Assembly (NCBI GenBank): GCA_900545705.1
Contig: URAK01000002.1
Coordinates: 189,562-253,561 of the forward strand
Direction of reading: 5' to 3'
Origin: an uncultured Opitutales bacterium
Lineage (GTDB): Bacteria > Verrucomicrobiota > Verrucomicrobiia > Opitutales > Intestinicryptomonadaceae
Length of the DNA stretch: 64,000 nucleotides
The notes under the pieces were generated by a model, which saw only the letters and a list, made by a program, of their open reading frames with translations, was not told where the DNA came from and did no database searches. The translations under genes and the position numbers were made by a program. Positions 26,789 through 36,266 of this stretch are shown here, piece by piece. How positions within the stretch are numbered: the first letter of the stretch is position 1; every line of letters starts with the position of its first letter.

Positions 26789-27493
26789 CTATGCGCCCGC
26801 GACGAGCGCGATTGCCGCAAAAACCAATACGGCAATCGCCGCATTGCGCTTAAAATGCGGATAGTGCGACTTTATCGATTTGCGCAATATCCCGACAAAT
26901 TCGACCTTAGAAAGCTCCTCTTTCCAAACTCCCCCGCCCTTTGGGGGATTTTCGATAAATGAAAATTTTGCGAGCCCCAAAAATACGACAAACAATGCGG
27001 CATTAAAAAACATTGAGCCAAGTTTAAATGCGACCGGAGCCCCATCGGCAAAAATTTCCCACGCGTCAAGCGCAATGGAAAGCGGGAAAGCCAACACGAG
27101 AGCCACTACCCAGACGCGAAAATACTGCAAATTTTGCATTTGGGAATTTCTCGCAAATCTAAACGCCATGTAAACCGCAAGCCAGACCGCCGCAAGCCCC
27201 ACGCACGACAAAGCCGCCGAGTTCAATAGAAACACAATCCCCTGCGCGACGCTCCTGAGCGCGTGCGCCGCAGCCGCTCCGCGGGAGTCAAACACAAGCC
27301 CAGAGCCGTACGCCAGAACCCCTATTGCGCGCCATAAAACATGCCACGCCCCGAGAACGGCACCTCCTGAAATTCCGGCAAGCGCGCCTAGCGCGAGAGT
27401 CCGCCCAATGAGCGATTTCGGTATCGCGCAGATATCAGCCAAGCCCTTTGGATAAAAAATTTTCACGCGCCAAACATTGCCATTGCTCGGCAA
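26789..27493 (-). CDS. Multi-pass membrane protein of unknown function
   Basis: Not recognised. The 234-residue product has about five hydrophobic helices: near 33-60 (LALGALAGISGGAVLGAWHV), 85-110, 120-145, 155-175 and the C-terminal FKRNAAIAVLVFAAIALVAG. Short basic loops lie between them. The frame begins with TTG at 27493; a GTG at 27466 is a second possibility, and no ATG is available near the front. Amino-acid composition and codon use look like real coding sequence. It is divergent from the oxidoreductase gene, with no operon partner. Confidence 0.6.
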   Translation of the reverse strand: MPSNGNVWRVKIFYPKGLADICAIPKSLIGRTLALGALAGISGGAVLGAWHVLWRAIGVLAYGSGLVFDSRGAAAAHALRSVAQGIVFLLNSAALSCVGLAAVWLAVYMAFRFARNSQMQNLQYFRVWVVALVLAFPLSIALDAWEIFADGAPVAFKLGSMFFNAALFVVFLGLAKFSFIENPPKGGGVWKEELSKVEFVGILRKSIKSHYPHFKRNAAIAVLVFAAIALVAGA

Positions 27494-27620
27494 AAGGCAA
27501 GAGTATTTTATATAACAATGTCAAAATGCTTCAAATAAAAATCACTTGCGTGTATTGCAATTTGAATGTAGATTTATTAACATATTGCAAATTTTTAAAC
27601 CGTAAATTGAAGGATTACAT

Positions 27621-28922
27621 ATGACAAGAAACGATTTCATAAAGACGGCGGCTCTCGCCGGGGCGGCGTCGATGGCAATGCCTAAATTTTCATTTGGCGC
27701 GGCGAAGGGCTCCGACAAAATAAAAATCGCCATAGTCGGCTGCGGAGGGCGCGGAACCGGCGCTTTGCAAAACATGCTCGCCGCCGACAAAAACATAGAG
27801 ATAATCGCCGCCGGCGATTTGTACTCCGAAAGGATAGAAGATTGCGGCAACAAAGTCCGCGCCTTCGCAAAGCGCAGGGGGTTAAAGCCGGAAGATGTCT
27901 GGAAGGTAAATGGCGAGACTTCCTTCATAGGCCTCGACGCGATAGACAAGGTTCTGCAAACTCCAGCCGACGTAGTCGCGCTCGTCACTCCTCCGGTGTT
28001 CCGCACTGGCCACATAGAAAAAGCCCTTAAAGCCAACAAGCACGTTTTCGCCGAAAAGCCGATATGCATCGACAGCGTGCAGCTCAGAAAAATATACAAC
28101 GAGCTCATTCCTCTAGCCGACAAAAAGGGGTTAAACGTGCTATGCGGCACACAAATGCGCTACCACACAGCAATAAAAGAGGCGATAGACCGCGTCCGCG
28201 ACGGGCAGATAGGCGACATTACATCGATAGTCTGCCTGCGGTACGAGCCCACATACCTTACAGGCTGGTACGAAGTTCCGTCAAACCTCGTGCCGGAAGA
28301 CGTCAGATACCAGCTGTTGAGATGGCTTGCATTCACTTGGACCTCGGGCGACCAGTTTGTCGAGCAATATATCCACAATCTCGACCTCGCCCTGTGGGCG
28401 ATTGACAAGCTGCCTGTGGAAGTCATAGGTTCGGGCGGAAGACAGACGGATATTCCCTACCCGCAGCTCGGCGACAGGCAGTCGAACACGCACGCGCATT
28501 TTGAGTTTGGCAACGGCGTGTCTTTGACAGCGGCATGCCGCCAAGAAAACGGCACTTCGCCGTATAGCCCGTTAAAAGTGTACGGAACAAAAGGCGTGCT
28601 CGACATGACCTTCGGGATTCAGACGATAACCGGCGAAAAGCCGTGGAAGTCTGAAATGCCGAAAAAGGACGCCCTCGTATGCGAGCACGAAGCGCTTTTC
28701 GGCGCAATACGCTCAGGCAAGCACATCAACACGATGAAGACCTGCGCGGACTCATGTTTTGTCGCGATAGCCGGGCGCGAAGCCGCCTACGCTGGCAAGA
28801 GAATTAAGACTGCATGGTTCAAGGAAAAATCCCAGCTGAGCCTGCTGCCGGAAGACTTGTCGCTCGACGGCAAAAAGCCGATAGCTCCAATTCCAAACCC
28901 AACGCAATACAAGCTCGTTTAG
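27621..28922 (+). CDS. Gfo/Idh/MocA family oxidoreductase with a Tat-like leader
   Basis: A 433-residue NAD(P)-dependent sugar-type dehydrogenase. After a leader (MTRNDFIKTAALAGAASMAM) comes a Rossmann domain with IAIVGCGGRGTGALQNM and the EKPICID motif (FAEKPICIDSVQLRK), then the larger beta-sheet domain with catalytic-type residues near HNLDLALWAID. The leader resembles a twin-arginine signal (TRRDFIKT is the usual form) but has Arg-Asn instead of Arg-Arg. Many exported relatives occur in Verrucomicrobiota and Planctomycetes, some acting as glycosidases (GH109-type). Substrate unknown. A GAAGGA ribosome binding site precedes the ATG and a strong terminator follows. Confidence 0.88.
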   Translation: MTRNDFIKTAALAGAASMAMPKFSFGAAKGSDKIKIAIVGCGGRGTGALQNMLAADKNIEIIAAGDLYSERIEDCGNKVRAFAKRRGLKPEDVWKVNGETSFIGLDAIDKVLQTPADVVALVTPPVFRTGHIEKALKANKHVFAEKPICIDSVQLRKIYNELIPLADKKGLNVLCGTQMRYHTAIKEAIDRVRDGQIGDITSIVCLRYEPTYLTGWYEVPSNLVPEDVRYQLLRWLAFTWTSGDQFVEQYIHNLDLALWAIDKLPVEVIGSGGRQTDIPYPQLGDRQSNTHAHFEFGNGVSLTAACRQENGTSPYSPLKVYGTKGVLDMTFGIQTITGEKPWKSEMPKKDALVCEHEALFGAIRSGKHINTMKTCADSCFVAIAGREAAYAGKRIKTAWFKEKSQLSLLPEDLSLDGKKPIAPIPNPTQYKLV

Positions 28923-28941
28923 GTTTATCAAAACGATTCAT

Positions 28942-28977
28942 AAAACGGCGCAGAATTTTATTTCCGCGCCGTTTTTT
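28942..28977 (+). terminator. Rho-independent terminator
   Basis: Stem aaaacggcgc / gcgccgtttt with a 14-base loop and a continuing T run, 20 bases after the oxidoreductase stop codon. Confidence 0.88.
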
Positions 28978-29517
28978 ATTCTCAGCACCGCTTGCAGCCT
29001 TTTTACAGCGATTGCATCGCTCCCCGTTATCGAGCTCTGTTCTACGCATTGTTTTTGTATATTTAACGCCTTGCCCAATACCTTGTTTACGCCTATCTTG
29101 CACTTGTTTCACGTCCATTTAAATGTATTGTCCCGCTATACTGTTCTTTATTAACGCCCTGCTCCATAGCTTGTTTTGCAAAACAGTTTTCTGCTTTGCG
29201 CATTGTTTCACGTTTTATTACATACTATTTTTTCGCGCCTTACGAAACTTAATGCACCTCTTTTATTCTATATTCTTCCCCGCCTTTTTTTGTAGCGCTT
29301 TTATCACCGCGCGCAAAAAATCGATTTCAAGTTGTGGGATGTCAGCTGCAGGAGCTAAAAAAACAATAAAAAATTGGCAAATAATACCTCAAATAAACCG
29401 GCTCAGCCGCAGCGCGTAGTAATCGCGCCTGTGCGACAGAAATCGAGAAATTCAATATACGATGATGGTTAAATTAGTGTTGAAAAGGGAAAATTTTTAG
29501 ACAAACTTTTTAGCATT
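28978..29517. other. Intergenic region upstream of the symporter gene
   Basis: Pyrimidine-rich sequence without a convincing gene. It contains a degenerate tandem duplication (29061-29220). The promoter of the symporter gene must lie in the right-hand half. Confidence 0.45.
29061..29220. repeat. Degenerate tandem duplication, unit about 80-90 bp
   Basis: 'taacgccttgcccaatacct' at 29064-29083 corresponds to 'taacgccctgctccatagct' at 29152-29171. Both are followed by TTGTTTT-like sequence and, further on, by 'cttgtttcacgt' (29103) and 'cattgtttcacgt' (29201). Confidence 0.6.
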
Positions 29518-31551
29518 ATGACTTCCAGTGTACTTATAGATATTATAGTGTTTGCCGCTTTTATTATAGCGGTAGTTGCGCTCGGGCTTTATAAAAGCCG
29601 CGGCGAAAACGGCAGCGAGGGATACTTTCTCGCGGGCAGAGGGCTGACTTGGTGGCTGATAGGCATTTCGCTGATTGCCGCCAACATATCCACGGAACAG
29701 TTCGTGGGAATGAGCGGCAGCGCCTCGGGGCTTTCCGGGCTTGCGATTGCAAGCTACGAATGGATGGCCGCAATTACGCTCGTATTCGTTGCATTCCTAT
29801 TCCTGCCTAAATTCTTGAAAAGCGGAATGTACACAGTTCCGCAATTCTTGGAATACCGTTTCGATGCCCTCTCGCGCTCGGTGATGTCGTTTATGATGGT
29901 GATTGTTTTGGTGCTCGTAAACATAACCGCCGTCATATACTCGGGCGCGACAGTAGCCGACACAGTGTTCGGACACAGCGCAGACTTGCCGATTGACCTC
30001 GACATTTCAACCTGCTGCTGGGCGATAGGCATCATAGCCGCCGTCTATGTTTGCGCCGGAGGCTTGAAGGCTTGCGCTTGGGCCGACCTCCTTCAGGGAA
30101 CCGCATTGATTGTGGGCGGCGCCCTAATAGCATATTTTGCATTCAATGCTTTTGCGGCAACGCCCGTCGCCGAAATAACGACGACCGCCACAATATCGCC
30201 CGATACTCTCGCGTCGCTTTCCGACGCCGGAACGCTTGAAAAATTCTTCAAGCTCAATACCGACAAGCTTACGATGTTCCTGCCCGCCGACCACCCGGAA
30301 GTCCCGTGGACAGCCCTAATAATCGGCTTGTGGATTCCCAACTTCTACTATTGGGGCTTCAACCAGTACATCATTCAGAGAACCCTCGGCGCGTCGAGCC
30401 TCGCGGAAGGGCAAAAGGGCGTAATATTTGCGGCGGGTCTTAAACTGATAATTCCCTTTATAATTGTAATCCCCGGGATAATCGCCTTCAACCTTTTCGC
30501 GGCAGACCAGGCAAAGTCCGCAATGAACGACCAAAAAATTCTGGCAACAAACGCCGGCAATTACTCCATTGTGTACTTTGACATGATGGAGGCGCTCAAA
30601 AAGCCCGTCACCGCCAAGGACACAGTCAAGCAGTTTACCTACACGATACAAAAGTCGGAAGCGCCCGCGCAAGTTGCGGTTATCTCGGAAGAGGGCGCCA
30701 ATAATCTGTATAAGGCATACCAGAAGGCAAAGTCCGACGGTTCTCTCCAGAAAATCCGCTTTAAGTACGACAGCGGCTGGGCAAAAACCCACGGCGGCGC
30801 AAACGGCCCGAAAGCCCTTGTCGACTTCTGGAATCAAAAATATTCAAAAACAAATTCCGGCGACGACGCCATCGTAAAGACGCTCTACGGCTACAAGTAC
30901 GACTCCGCCTTCGGCCTGTTAATAAGCAAAGTGCTTCCGGAAGGATTCGGGCTTAGGGGCTTTATTTTCGCGGCTCTATTGGGAGCTGTGGTAAGTTCGC
31001 TCGCGGCGATGCTCAATGCGGCCTCGACAATATTTACAATCGACATTTACAAAAAGTTCATTGTCCCCCACGCAAGCGACAAGCACCAAGTTTTGGTCGG
31101 CAGAATAGCGGTGCTCATATTCGCCGTAATAGGCTGCCTTGTGGCTCCCCTGCTTGCTAATCCCAATCTCGGCGGCGTCTTTACATTCATACAGGAATTC
31201 CAAGGATACCTCTCGCCGGGCATTTTGGCAGTGTTCATTTTTGGAATGTTCTCCAAGAGGGCTCCGCGCTTCTCCGGCGCGCTCGGCATACTGACAAGCC
31301 CGATAGTCTACGGTTTGCTGCAATGGCAATTTGGCGATATTGCGTTCCTCAACAGAATGGCGATTACGTTTGCATGCTCGCTCGCGGTAATGGCGGTGCT
31401 CACGCTCGTAAAGCCGCTAAAGCAAGATATCGAAATGCCGGTCAACACTACCATGGACCTCACTTCGTCTACGGGAGCCAAGATTGGCGGCGCGGCAATT
31501 CTCGTCATAAGCGCCCTTCTATACTTCATATTCTCCGGGCTTTGGTTCTAA
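29518..31551 (+). CDS. Sodium/solute symporter (SSS family, sugar-type)
   Basis: Inner-membrane symporter that drives solute uptake with the sodium gradient. The 677 residues contain the family signatures: FLAGRGLTWWLIGISLIAAN in helix 1-2, ISTEQFVGMSG, YVCAGGLKACAWADLLQG, YWGFNQYIIQRTLGASSLAE, and the sodium-site region AALLGAVVSSLAAMLNAAST followed by FTIDIYKKF. This set is typical of SGLT-like sugar transporters. An extra hydrophilic segment of about 100 residues (about 345-445) lies before the SSLAAMLNA helix. The sodium pump encoded 5 kb away could supply its driving force. Substrate not determined. Confidence 0.92.
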   Translation: MTSSVLIDIIVFAAFIIAVVALGLYKSRGENGSEGYFLAGRGLTWWLIGISLIAANISTEQFVGMSGSASGLSGLAIASYEWMAAITLVFVAFLFLPKFLKSGMYTVPQFLEYRFDALSRSVMSFMMVIVLVLVNITAVIYSGATVADTVFGHSADLPIDLDISTCCWAIGIIAAVYVCAGGLKACAWADLLQGTALIVGGALIAYFAFNAFAATPVAEITTTATISPDTLASLSDAGTLEKFFKLNTDKLTMFLPADHPEVPWTALIIGLWIPNFYYWGFNQYIIQRTLGASSLAEGQKGVIFAAGLKLIIPFIIVIPGIIAFNLFAADQAKSAMNDQKILATNAGNYSIVYFDMMEALKKPVTAKDTVKQFTYTIQKSEAPAQVAVISEEGANNLYKAYQKAKSDGSLQKIRFKYDSGWAKTHGGANGPKALVDFWNQKYSKTNSGDDAIVKTLYGYKYDSAFGLLISKVLPEGFGLRGFIFAALLGAVVSSLAAMLNAASTIFTIDIYKKFIVPHASDKHQVLVGRIAVLIFAVIGCLVAPLLANPNLGGVFTFIQEFQGYLSPGILAVFIFGMFSKRAPRFSGALGILTSPIVYGLLQWQFGDIAFLNRMAITFACSLAVMAVLTLVKPLKQDIEMPVNTTMDLTSSTGAKIGGAAILVISALLYFIFSGLWF

Positions 31552-31616
31552 AAAAAAGCTTTTGGAGCGCCAGCGAAGGCTTAACTTCGTTTAGGCAAAT
31601 TTAGGGCGAAAATTTG

Positions 31617-31642
31617 GGGCGGCGAAAGCCGCCCTTTTTTTT
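31617..31642 (+). terminator. Rho-independent terminator with GAAA tetraloop
   Basis: Stem gggcggc / gccgccc closed by GAAA and followed by eight Ts, 65 bases after the symporter stop codon. Confidence 0.95.
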
Positions 31643-32205
31643 GCGCCAATCCACTGGGGTGTTTTCCTGATTATACAACCGCGCGGCAGATTAAATCTGT
31701 GTCGGATAATCTGTGGAAACCACGAATATGATTTAGCCTACTTGGTAGTAGCCACCGCCGTTGCGCGCATGGCGAAATCTTTTTTAAATTTCTTCCGACC
31801 GCTTTTTAAGGCGAGTATAGAGGCTTTTGAATTTCAGAATAAAAAAAGGAGCAAGATATATTGCAAAATCTAAAAAAAACCGACATTCGGTTAATCAATG
31901 TACGGCGGCAAAAAACTCAAGCAAAAGCGGCGTGAAGCGCGTATATATTTTAACGCCCAACCGGCAGTTTGTGCAGAATATTTTGATATTAAAAAAATCG
32001 CCGAGATAAAAAAATATTTTTTATCGTCCATGCGCTTGAGATGGAGTTGCCGGGCGAGAAATAAGTTTTCCCCAAACACTCTTAACGGAGAGCGCAAAAA
32101 AGGAAGATTTTAGCGCGGCAGATTTTTTACGCGGCAGATTTTAAACCGCGCCCAAAAATTAAAATAAAGCCAACGCGCAAGCACAGAATAGAGGCTATAA
32201 AAATA
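31643..32205. other. Intergenic region, nothing recognised
   Basis: About 560 AT-rich bases between convergent genes. The short frames here have no ribosome binding sites and no recognisable products. Confidence 0.4.
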
Positions 32206-33411
32206 CTACCATCTAAACATTACCCCGATACTTCCGTTATTAAAAGCGCGCGCCGACCATGAAATTTTTTTCCCTGCGGACTTGCAAAGAAAAGTCAGGA
32301 ATTCGCACAAGGGCAGTTCTGGAGTTTTTATATGCCTTACTTTTAACTTATAAGGCCACCAAAGTTTTTCGGAGTTATTTACAGATATATTCAAAGCTTC
32401 ATATAAGACTATATTGAGCGATTTAGGCAGCAAAGACATTATTTCCGAAACAGTTTTTTCTGAGACCTCCATTGCGGGCACTTTGACCTTCAGCATGGAT
32501 TCTTTCGGTAGTATGATAATCCAACCGTCGCCGTCTATTTTGAAATCGTACTGGCTGTACTCTTTCGACAGCCTCCCTATCAATTCTTGCGCCGATATAT
32601 TCTCGAAATTTATATTTCTTCTTTCTTCGCGCCAGCCAATTGCCGCGTCCTCGGATTTATAATTCTTTATTTCCTCTAAAATTATGCGCTCCCTTTCGGA
32701 AAGATTCTTTTTTTTGGAGAGTTCCTCGCGCCTTTGGCGGACGGTAATTTTGTCGCACTCTTTTCGGCGGGCCTGTTCAAAGCAGACGCCCCGCGCATAT
32801 ATGCCTCTGAGCGCGTTTGCGACATCTTCCGCGCTCGCATCTTCGAGTTTGAGCGTCAGTTTTAAATCTGCGCGGATTTCTTTTATTTTTTCTAAAATTT
32901 CAGATATTTTTTCCACAGATTTAGCCCGCGCAATATCGCCCATAAACCTAACAACGCAACCGCGCGGAGGACTCCACGCGCCCGCGCACAAAAAGAAATC
33001 CCCGACCCTTGCTCCGAACTCAAAGCAATCTCCGTCGAACCCTCTCCTTCCCACAATTTTTCGATTGAATATTTCCTCTTTCAGCAAGTCCAGCAATTCT
33101 TCGGCAGTTTTTTGCGGCACCGGCGCTTCCGACGCAGTTCTTAGTTTTTTAGCCGCATAGTCAAAGTCTATGAATTTAATGAAATAGTTTTTTGAGCCCC
33201 TCGTGCATACCGCAACATAGCTTGGCGTACCCGGGGCTCCGACGTCGCCGAAATATCCCATACATTCGGAATCGTTTTTTAGGCGGTCTATGTCTTTGTG
33301 AGAGATGAAGGATTCGCAAAGGCAGTTGTGCTCGGGCAAGCCCGCAATTTGCCCCGGCAGGTTCACGCATGCGCAAAACAGCGCGGCGCACAAGATACGC
33401 CAAAGTTTCAT
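32206..33411 (-). CDS. Exported Cys-containing protein with an STN-like C-terminus, unknown function
   Basis: The 401-residue product has a signal peptide (MKLWRILCAALFCACVNLPG). The mature part contains several Cys residues (CLCESF, CMGYF, VAVCTRG, GDCFEFG, CAGAWSPPRGC) that could form disulfides. A highly charged central helix (about 220-265) follows. The last 130 residues hold two short alpha/beta units, INFENISAQELIGRLSKEYS and KTPELPLCEFLTFLCKSAGK, with the pattern of secretin/STN modules: a helix pair and strands that end in a positively patterned strand. No named family recognised. It stands alone upstream of nothing obvious. Confidence 0.65.
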   Translation of the reverse strand: MKLWRILCAALFCACVNLPGQIAGLPEHNCLCESFISHKDIDRLKNDSECMGYFGDVGAPGTPSYVAVCTRGSKNYFIKFIDFDYAAKKLRTASEAPVPQKTAEELLDLLKEEIFNRKIVGRRGFDGDCFEFGARVGDFFLCAGAWSPPRGCVVRFMGDIARAKSVEKISEILEKIKEIRADLKLTLKLEDASAEDVANALRGIYARGVCFEQARRKECDKITVRQRREELSKKKNLSERERIILEEIKNYKSEDAAIGWREERRNINFENISAQELIGRLSKEYSQYDFKIDGDGWIIILPKESMLKVKVPAMEVSEKTVSEIMSLLPKSLNIVLYEALNISVNNSEKLWWPYKLKVRHIKTPELPLCEFLTFLCKSAGKKISWSARAFNNGSIGVMFRW

Positions 33412-33499
33412 ATTTTATCAAGTATATGAAACAGAAAAAAAATACAACAAAATAGTAAGTGTTATAAAAAGAAATGGCAAAAGCCGGATAAAAAAAATA

Positions 33500-34435
33500 C
33501 TAATCCCGCCGCCTAAAAAATTCTTCCGCCTTTTCGCAGTCAATAGCTATCTGGGCTTTTAAAGAGTCCAAATCCGGGAATTTTTTTTCGGCTCTTATGA
33601 ATTTAAAAAATTCAACTTTAATCTTTGAGCGCGCGCCAAAATTAGGCGCATCAAAAAGGTGAACCTCCAAAATCGGCTTTGATGAATCCCCGACCGACGG
33701 GGCGAGCCCGTAGTTGGCAACGCCATTGTAAACTGCGCCTTTTCTTTCGAGCCGCACCGCATAAACGCCGTACGGAGGCTTGCATTGTGGCTCCCACGGC
33801 AAATTAAGCGTCGCAAAACCGAGCTTTCTGCCGAGGTGTCTTCCGCTTCTCACGATTCCCTCTGCGGCATAGTTTTCGCCGGCAAGCTTCGCGTATTCTC
33901 CCATATCGCCCTTTAAGAGACATTCTCTAAGACGCGTCGAGCTTATGCGCTCTCCACCGCTCATCATGCCGTCAACAGCCTTGTATTTCCAGCCGCGGCA
34001 AGCGCAAATTTTTTCGAGAACCGCGGCGTTCCCTGCGGCGTTTTTGCCAAACAAGAAATTGCTTCCCGTCACGATTCCGCGGAGATTGGGAAACTTTTCG
34101 GAGAGGTAGCCGGCAAATTCGTCCGGCGAGAGCGACGCAAATTTTTTGTCGAACTTCTTGAAAAAAACGGCGTCAACCTTTGCCTCAATAAAACGGGCTG
34201 CCCTTAAATCGGAAGGATATATTATTTCAACCGCCGAGCGCCCCATCGGGATTACGCGCGAAGGATGCGGATCGAACGTCAATACACCCGCTTTAGCATT
34301 CTCGGATTTTGCCATGTTTAGCGCGCACTCCAAAACTCTGCGGTGGCCCTTGTGCAGGCCGTCGAATATGCCGATAGCCAAGACGCACGGGGCGCCGTAG
34401 CTCATCATTTCGTCTAATTGCAGCACTTCCGGCAT
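33500..34435 (-). CDS. ribF: Bifunctional riboflavin kinase / FAD synthetase
   Basis: Converts riboflavin to FMN and FMN to FAD. The N-terminal nucleotidyltransferase domain shows LAIGIFDGLHKGHRRVL and LTFDPHPSRV. The C-terminal kinase domain shows GRHLGRKLGFATLNL, PPYGVYAVRL and the nucleophile region ILEVHLFD. The 311-residue length is standard. It is the last gene of the nusA-infB operon, starting 2 bases after the truB stop codon, a common arrangement. No FMN riboswitch precedes it. Confidence 0.96.
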   Translation of the reverse strand: MPEVLQLDEMMSYGAPCVLAIGIFDGLHKGHRRVLECALNMAKSENAKAGVLTFDPHPSRVIPMGRSAVEIIYPSDLRAARFIEAKVDAVFFKKFDKKFASLSPDEFAGYLSEKFPNLRGIVTGSNFLFGKNAAGNAAVLEKICACRGWKYKAVDGMMSGGERISSTRLRECLLKGDMGEYAKLAGENYAAEGIVRSGRHLGRKLGFATLNLPWEPQCKPPYGVYAVRLERKGAVYNGVANYGLAPSVGDSSKPILEVHLFDAPNFGARSKIKVEFFKFIRAEKKFPDLDSLKAQIAIDCEKAEEFFRRRD

Positions 34436-34437
34436 TT

Positions 34438-35169
34438 TTAAAAGGCCAAACTCGGCACTGCGGAGCGGACGGGTATGAGTATTTTTTTTATCGAGCTTGG
34501 GCTCATTTGCGAGAGTTCGTCGAGCGTCACCGCGTCAGCAACGTTAAACTTGTCGCTCGAGATCCTCCTCAGCGCAGTCATGCGCGCCCCGCAGCCAATG
34601 CGCTTGCCGAGGTCGTGGCAGAGCGTGCGAACGTATGTGCCCTTCGTGCAGGAAAGAATAAACTTGGCTTTCGGATTTTCCCATGAAAGCAGGTCGAATT
34701 TTGACACGCGTATGAACCTCGGCTCTCTCGCTACTTCCTGGCCCTGCCGCGCAAGCTTATACAGCGGCACTCCCCCGACTTTCTTTGCGGAGAACATAGG
34801 GGGAGTCTGGTATTGGTCGCCCAGAAATTTTGCCATCTGCTCTTTTAGAGTTTCCGCCGTAAGCCCTGCCGGGACAGGCATTCTCGCAATTTCAGTTCCG
34901 TCGGCGTCGTGCGAATCGGTCTCCACACCAAGCTCAAATTCGCCCTCGTAGGTCTTATCGAGGCTCATCAAATACTGCGACGCTTTTGTAGCCTTGCCGA
35001 CAAGCAATATCAACAACCCCGTCGCATTTGGGTCGAGCGTTCCCGCATGCCCTATCGAGCGCATTTTTAGGATTCGGCGCACTTTATCCACAACATCGTG
35101 CGAGGTGCAGCCTGCGTCTTTATCTATTAGAAGTATGCCTTCGTAGTCTGGAAATTGCTGTTTTTGCAT
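34438..35169 (-). CDS. truB: tRNA pseudouridine-55 synthase TruB
   Basis: Forms pseudouridine 55 in the T-loop of tRNAs. The catalytic Asp is in [19 protein letters not shown], followed by [30 protein letters not shown] and [13 protein letters not shown]. The ATG at 35169 places the GILLIDK motif about ten residues from the N-terminus, as in characterised enzymes. The longer frame would need a TTG start at 35220 and adds a basic extension. It sits between the DHH phosphoesterase and ribF genes, in the conserved translation operon. Confidence 0.95.
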   Translation of the reverse strand: MQKQQFPDYEGILLIDKDAGCTSHDVVDKVRRILKMRSIGHAGTLDPNATGLLILLVGKATKASQYLMSLDKTYEGEFELGVETDSHDADGTEIARMPVPAGLTAETLKEQMAKFLGDQYQTPPMFSAKKVGGVPLYKLARQGQEVAREPRFIRVSKFDLLSWENPKAKFILSCTKGTYVRTLCHDLGKRIGCGARMTALRRISSDKFNVADAVTLDELSQMSPSSIKKILIPVRSAVPSLAF

Positions 35170-35223
35170 CTTTGTTAATTTCGGAAGTCTTTTTTTACGG
35201 CGCTGAAATAATGGATACAATCG

Positions 35224-36243
35224 CTATGATTTTAGGGAATCAAATTTTTGGAGATGTTTTTTTACAGTCGAAAGTATCTGCTCGTAGAAATCCGCAATAG
35301 TTCTGCCCTCGGCCGTGAAACCTGCCGCCGCAAAGTGCCCGCCGCCGCCAAAACTTTCGGCAATCTCGTTTACCTTCAAATCTGGCGTCTTGGCGCGCAG
35401 GCTTCCCTTTACGCCGTTGGGCATCTGCTCCAAAAGCAGTGCTATTTCCACGCCGTCTATAGAGCGCGCGTAATCGACAAGCCCGTCGCTGTCGGCCTTC
35501 TCGGAGCCGGTTTGCGCAAAAACTCCGTCCTCCAACACCCCCACGCATATCCGCCCGTTTTCGTACAATTTTAGCGTGTTGAGAAATCTGCAAAGGAGCC
35601 TCAGCTTTCCGATTGTCTCCCTCTGGTAGAGTTCCATAGCCACCCGAGCGGCGTCAGCTCCGCTTTCCACGAGCCTCGCTGCTATTTCAAATGTGAGAGC
35701 GCGCGTCGACGACGTCGTAAACTGCCGCGTATCCGTTGCAATCGACATATACAAACGGTTCGCCGTTTCCGCAGAAATTTTTACGCCTGCGTCGAAAGCC
35801 ATGCCAGCGATAATTTCAGCCGTTGCGCTCGCCGAAGGATCTATCGCGTTTATTCTGGCAACAGTGTTGTTTGTCACATGGTGGTCAATACAACCTAGGG
35901 GCGACGGATACCTTTCGCGCAACTTTAAATTCGTGCGGGCGTAGTCGGCGCAATCGACTGTGACAATATCAAACGAAGGGTCGTCGAAGTTTTCGGCGCT
36001 TAGGAATTCCCGTCCGTAGGCAAAATTTTCGTACAGGCGCGGCAAGCCGTTTTGGTTTAAGCACACGGTTTTCTTTGCACCCGCCGCCGCCAATATATCG
36101 GCAAGCGCGAATTGCGAACCCACGCAGTCCCCGTCCGGGCGCATATGCCCGACAACCGCTATATTCCGCCCTCGGCAGGCCTCCAAAAGCTCGGAAAAAC
36201 TTTTTTCTAAATGTGGGAAAAATTTTTTCATAACAAAACGCAT
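35224..36243 (-). CDS. DHH-family phosphoesterase (NrnA-like oligoribonuclease/pAp phosphatase)
   Basis: Degrades very short oligoribonucleotides and may dephosphorylate pAp. The DHH domain shows HMRPDGDCVGS, VDCADYA and the name-giving DHH in CIDHHVTNN. The DHHA1 domain ends with ESFGGGGHFAAAGFT, the RNA-binding GGGH motif. The 339-residue length is typical for NrnA. It is placed between rbfA and truB, as in many bacteria. An in-frame ATG at 36231 is an alternative start. Confidence 0.92.
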   Translation of the reverse strand: MRFVMKKFFPHLEKSFSELLEACRGRNIAVVGHMRPDGDCVGSQFALADILAAAGAKKTVCLNQNGLPRLYENFAYGREFLSAENFDDPSFDIVTVDCADYARTNLKLRERYPSPLGCIDHHVTNNTVARINAIDPSASATAEIIAGMAFDAGVKISAETANRLYMSIATDTRQFTTSSTRALTFEIAARLVESGADAARVAMELYQRETIGKLRLLCRFLNTLKLYENGRICVGVLEDGVFAQTGSEKADSDGLVDYARSIDGVEIALLLEQMPNGVKGSLRAKTPDLKVNEIAESFGGGGHFAAAGFTAEGRTIADFYEQILSTVKKHLQKFDSLKS

Positions 36244-36266
36244 GCGTATTTAAAATAAGCGCCCGC

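Noticed and set aside
29123..29419. 98-codon hydrophobic, Cys/Phe-rich frame
   Set aside because: It overlaps the degenerate tandem duplication and its composition follows the T-rich DNA; no ribosome binding site.
33412..33499. FMN riboswitch near ribF
   Set aside because: ribF is the last gene of a tightly packed operon, with no leader region upstream of it.
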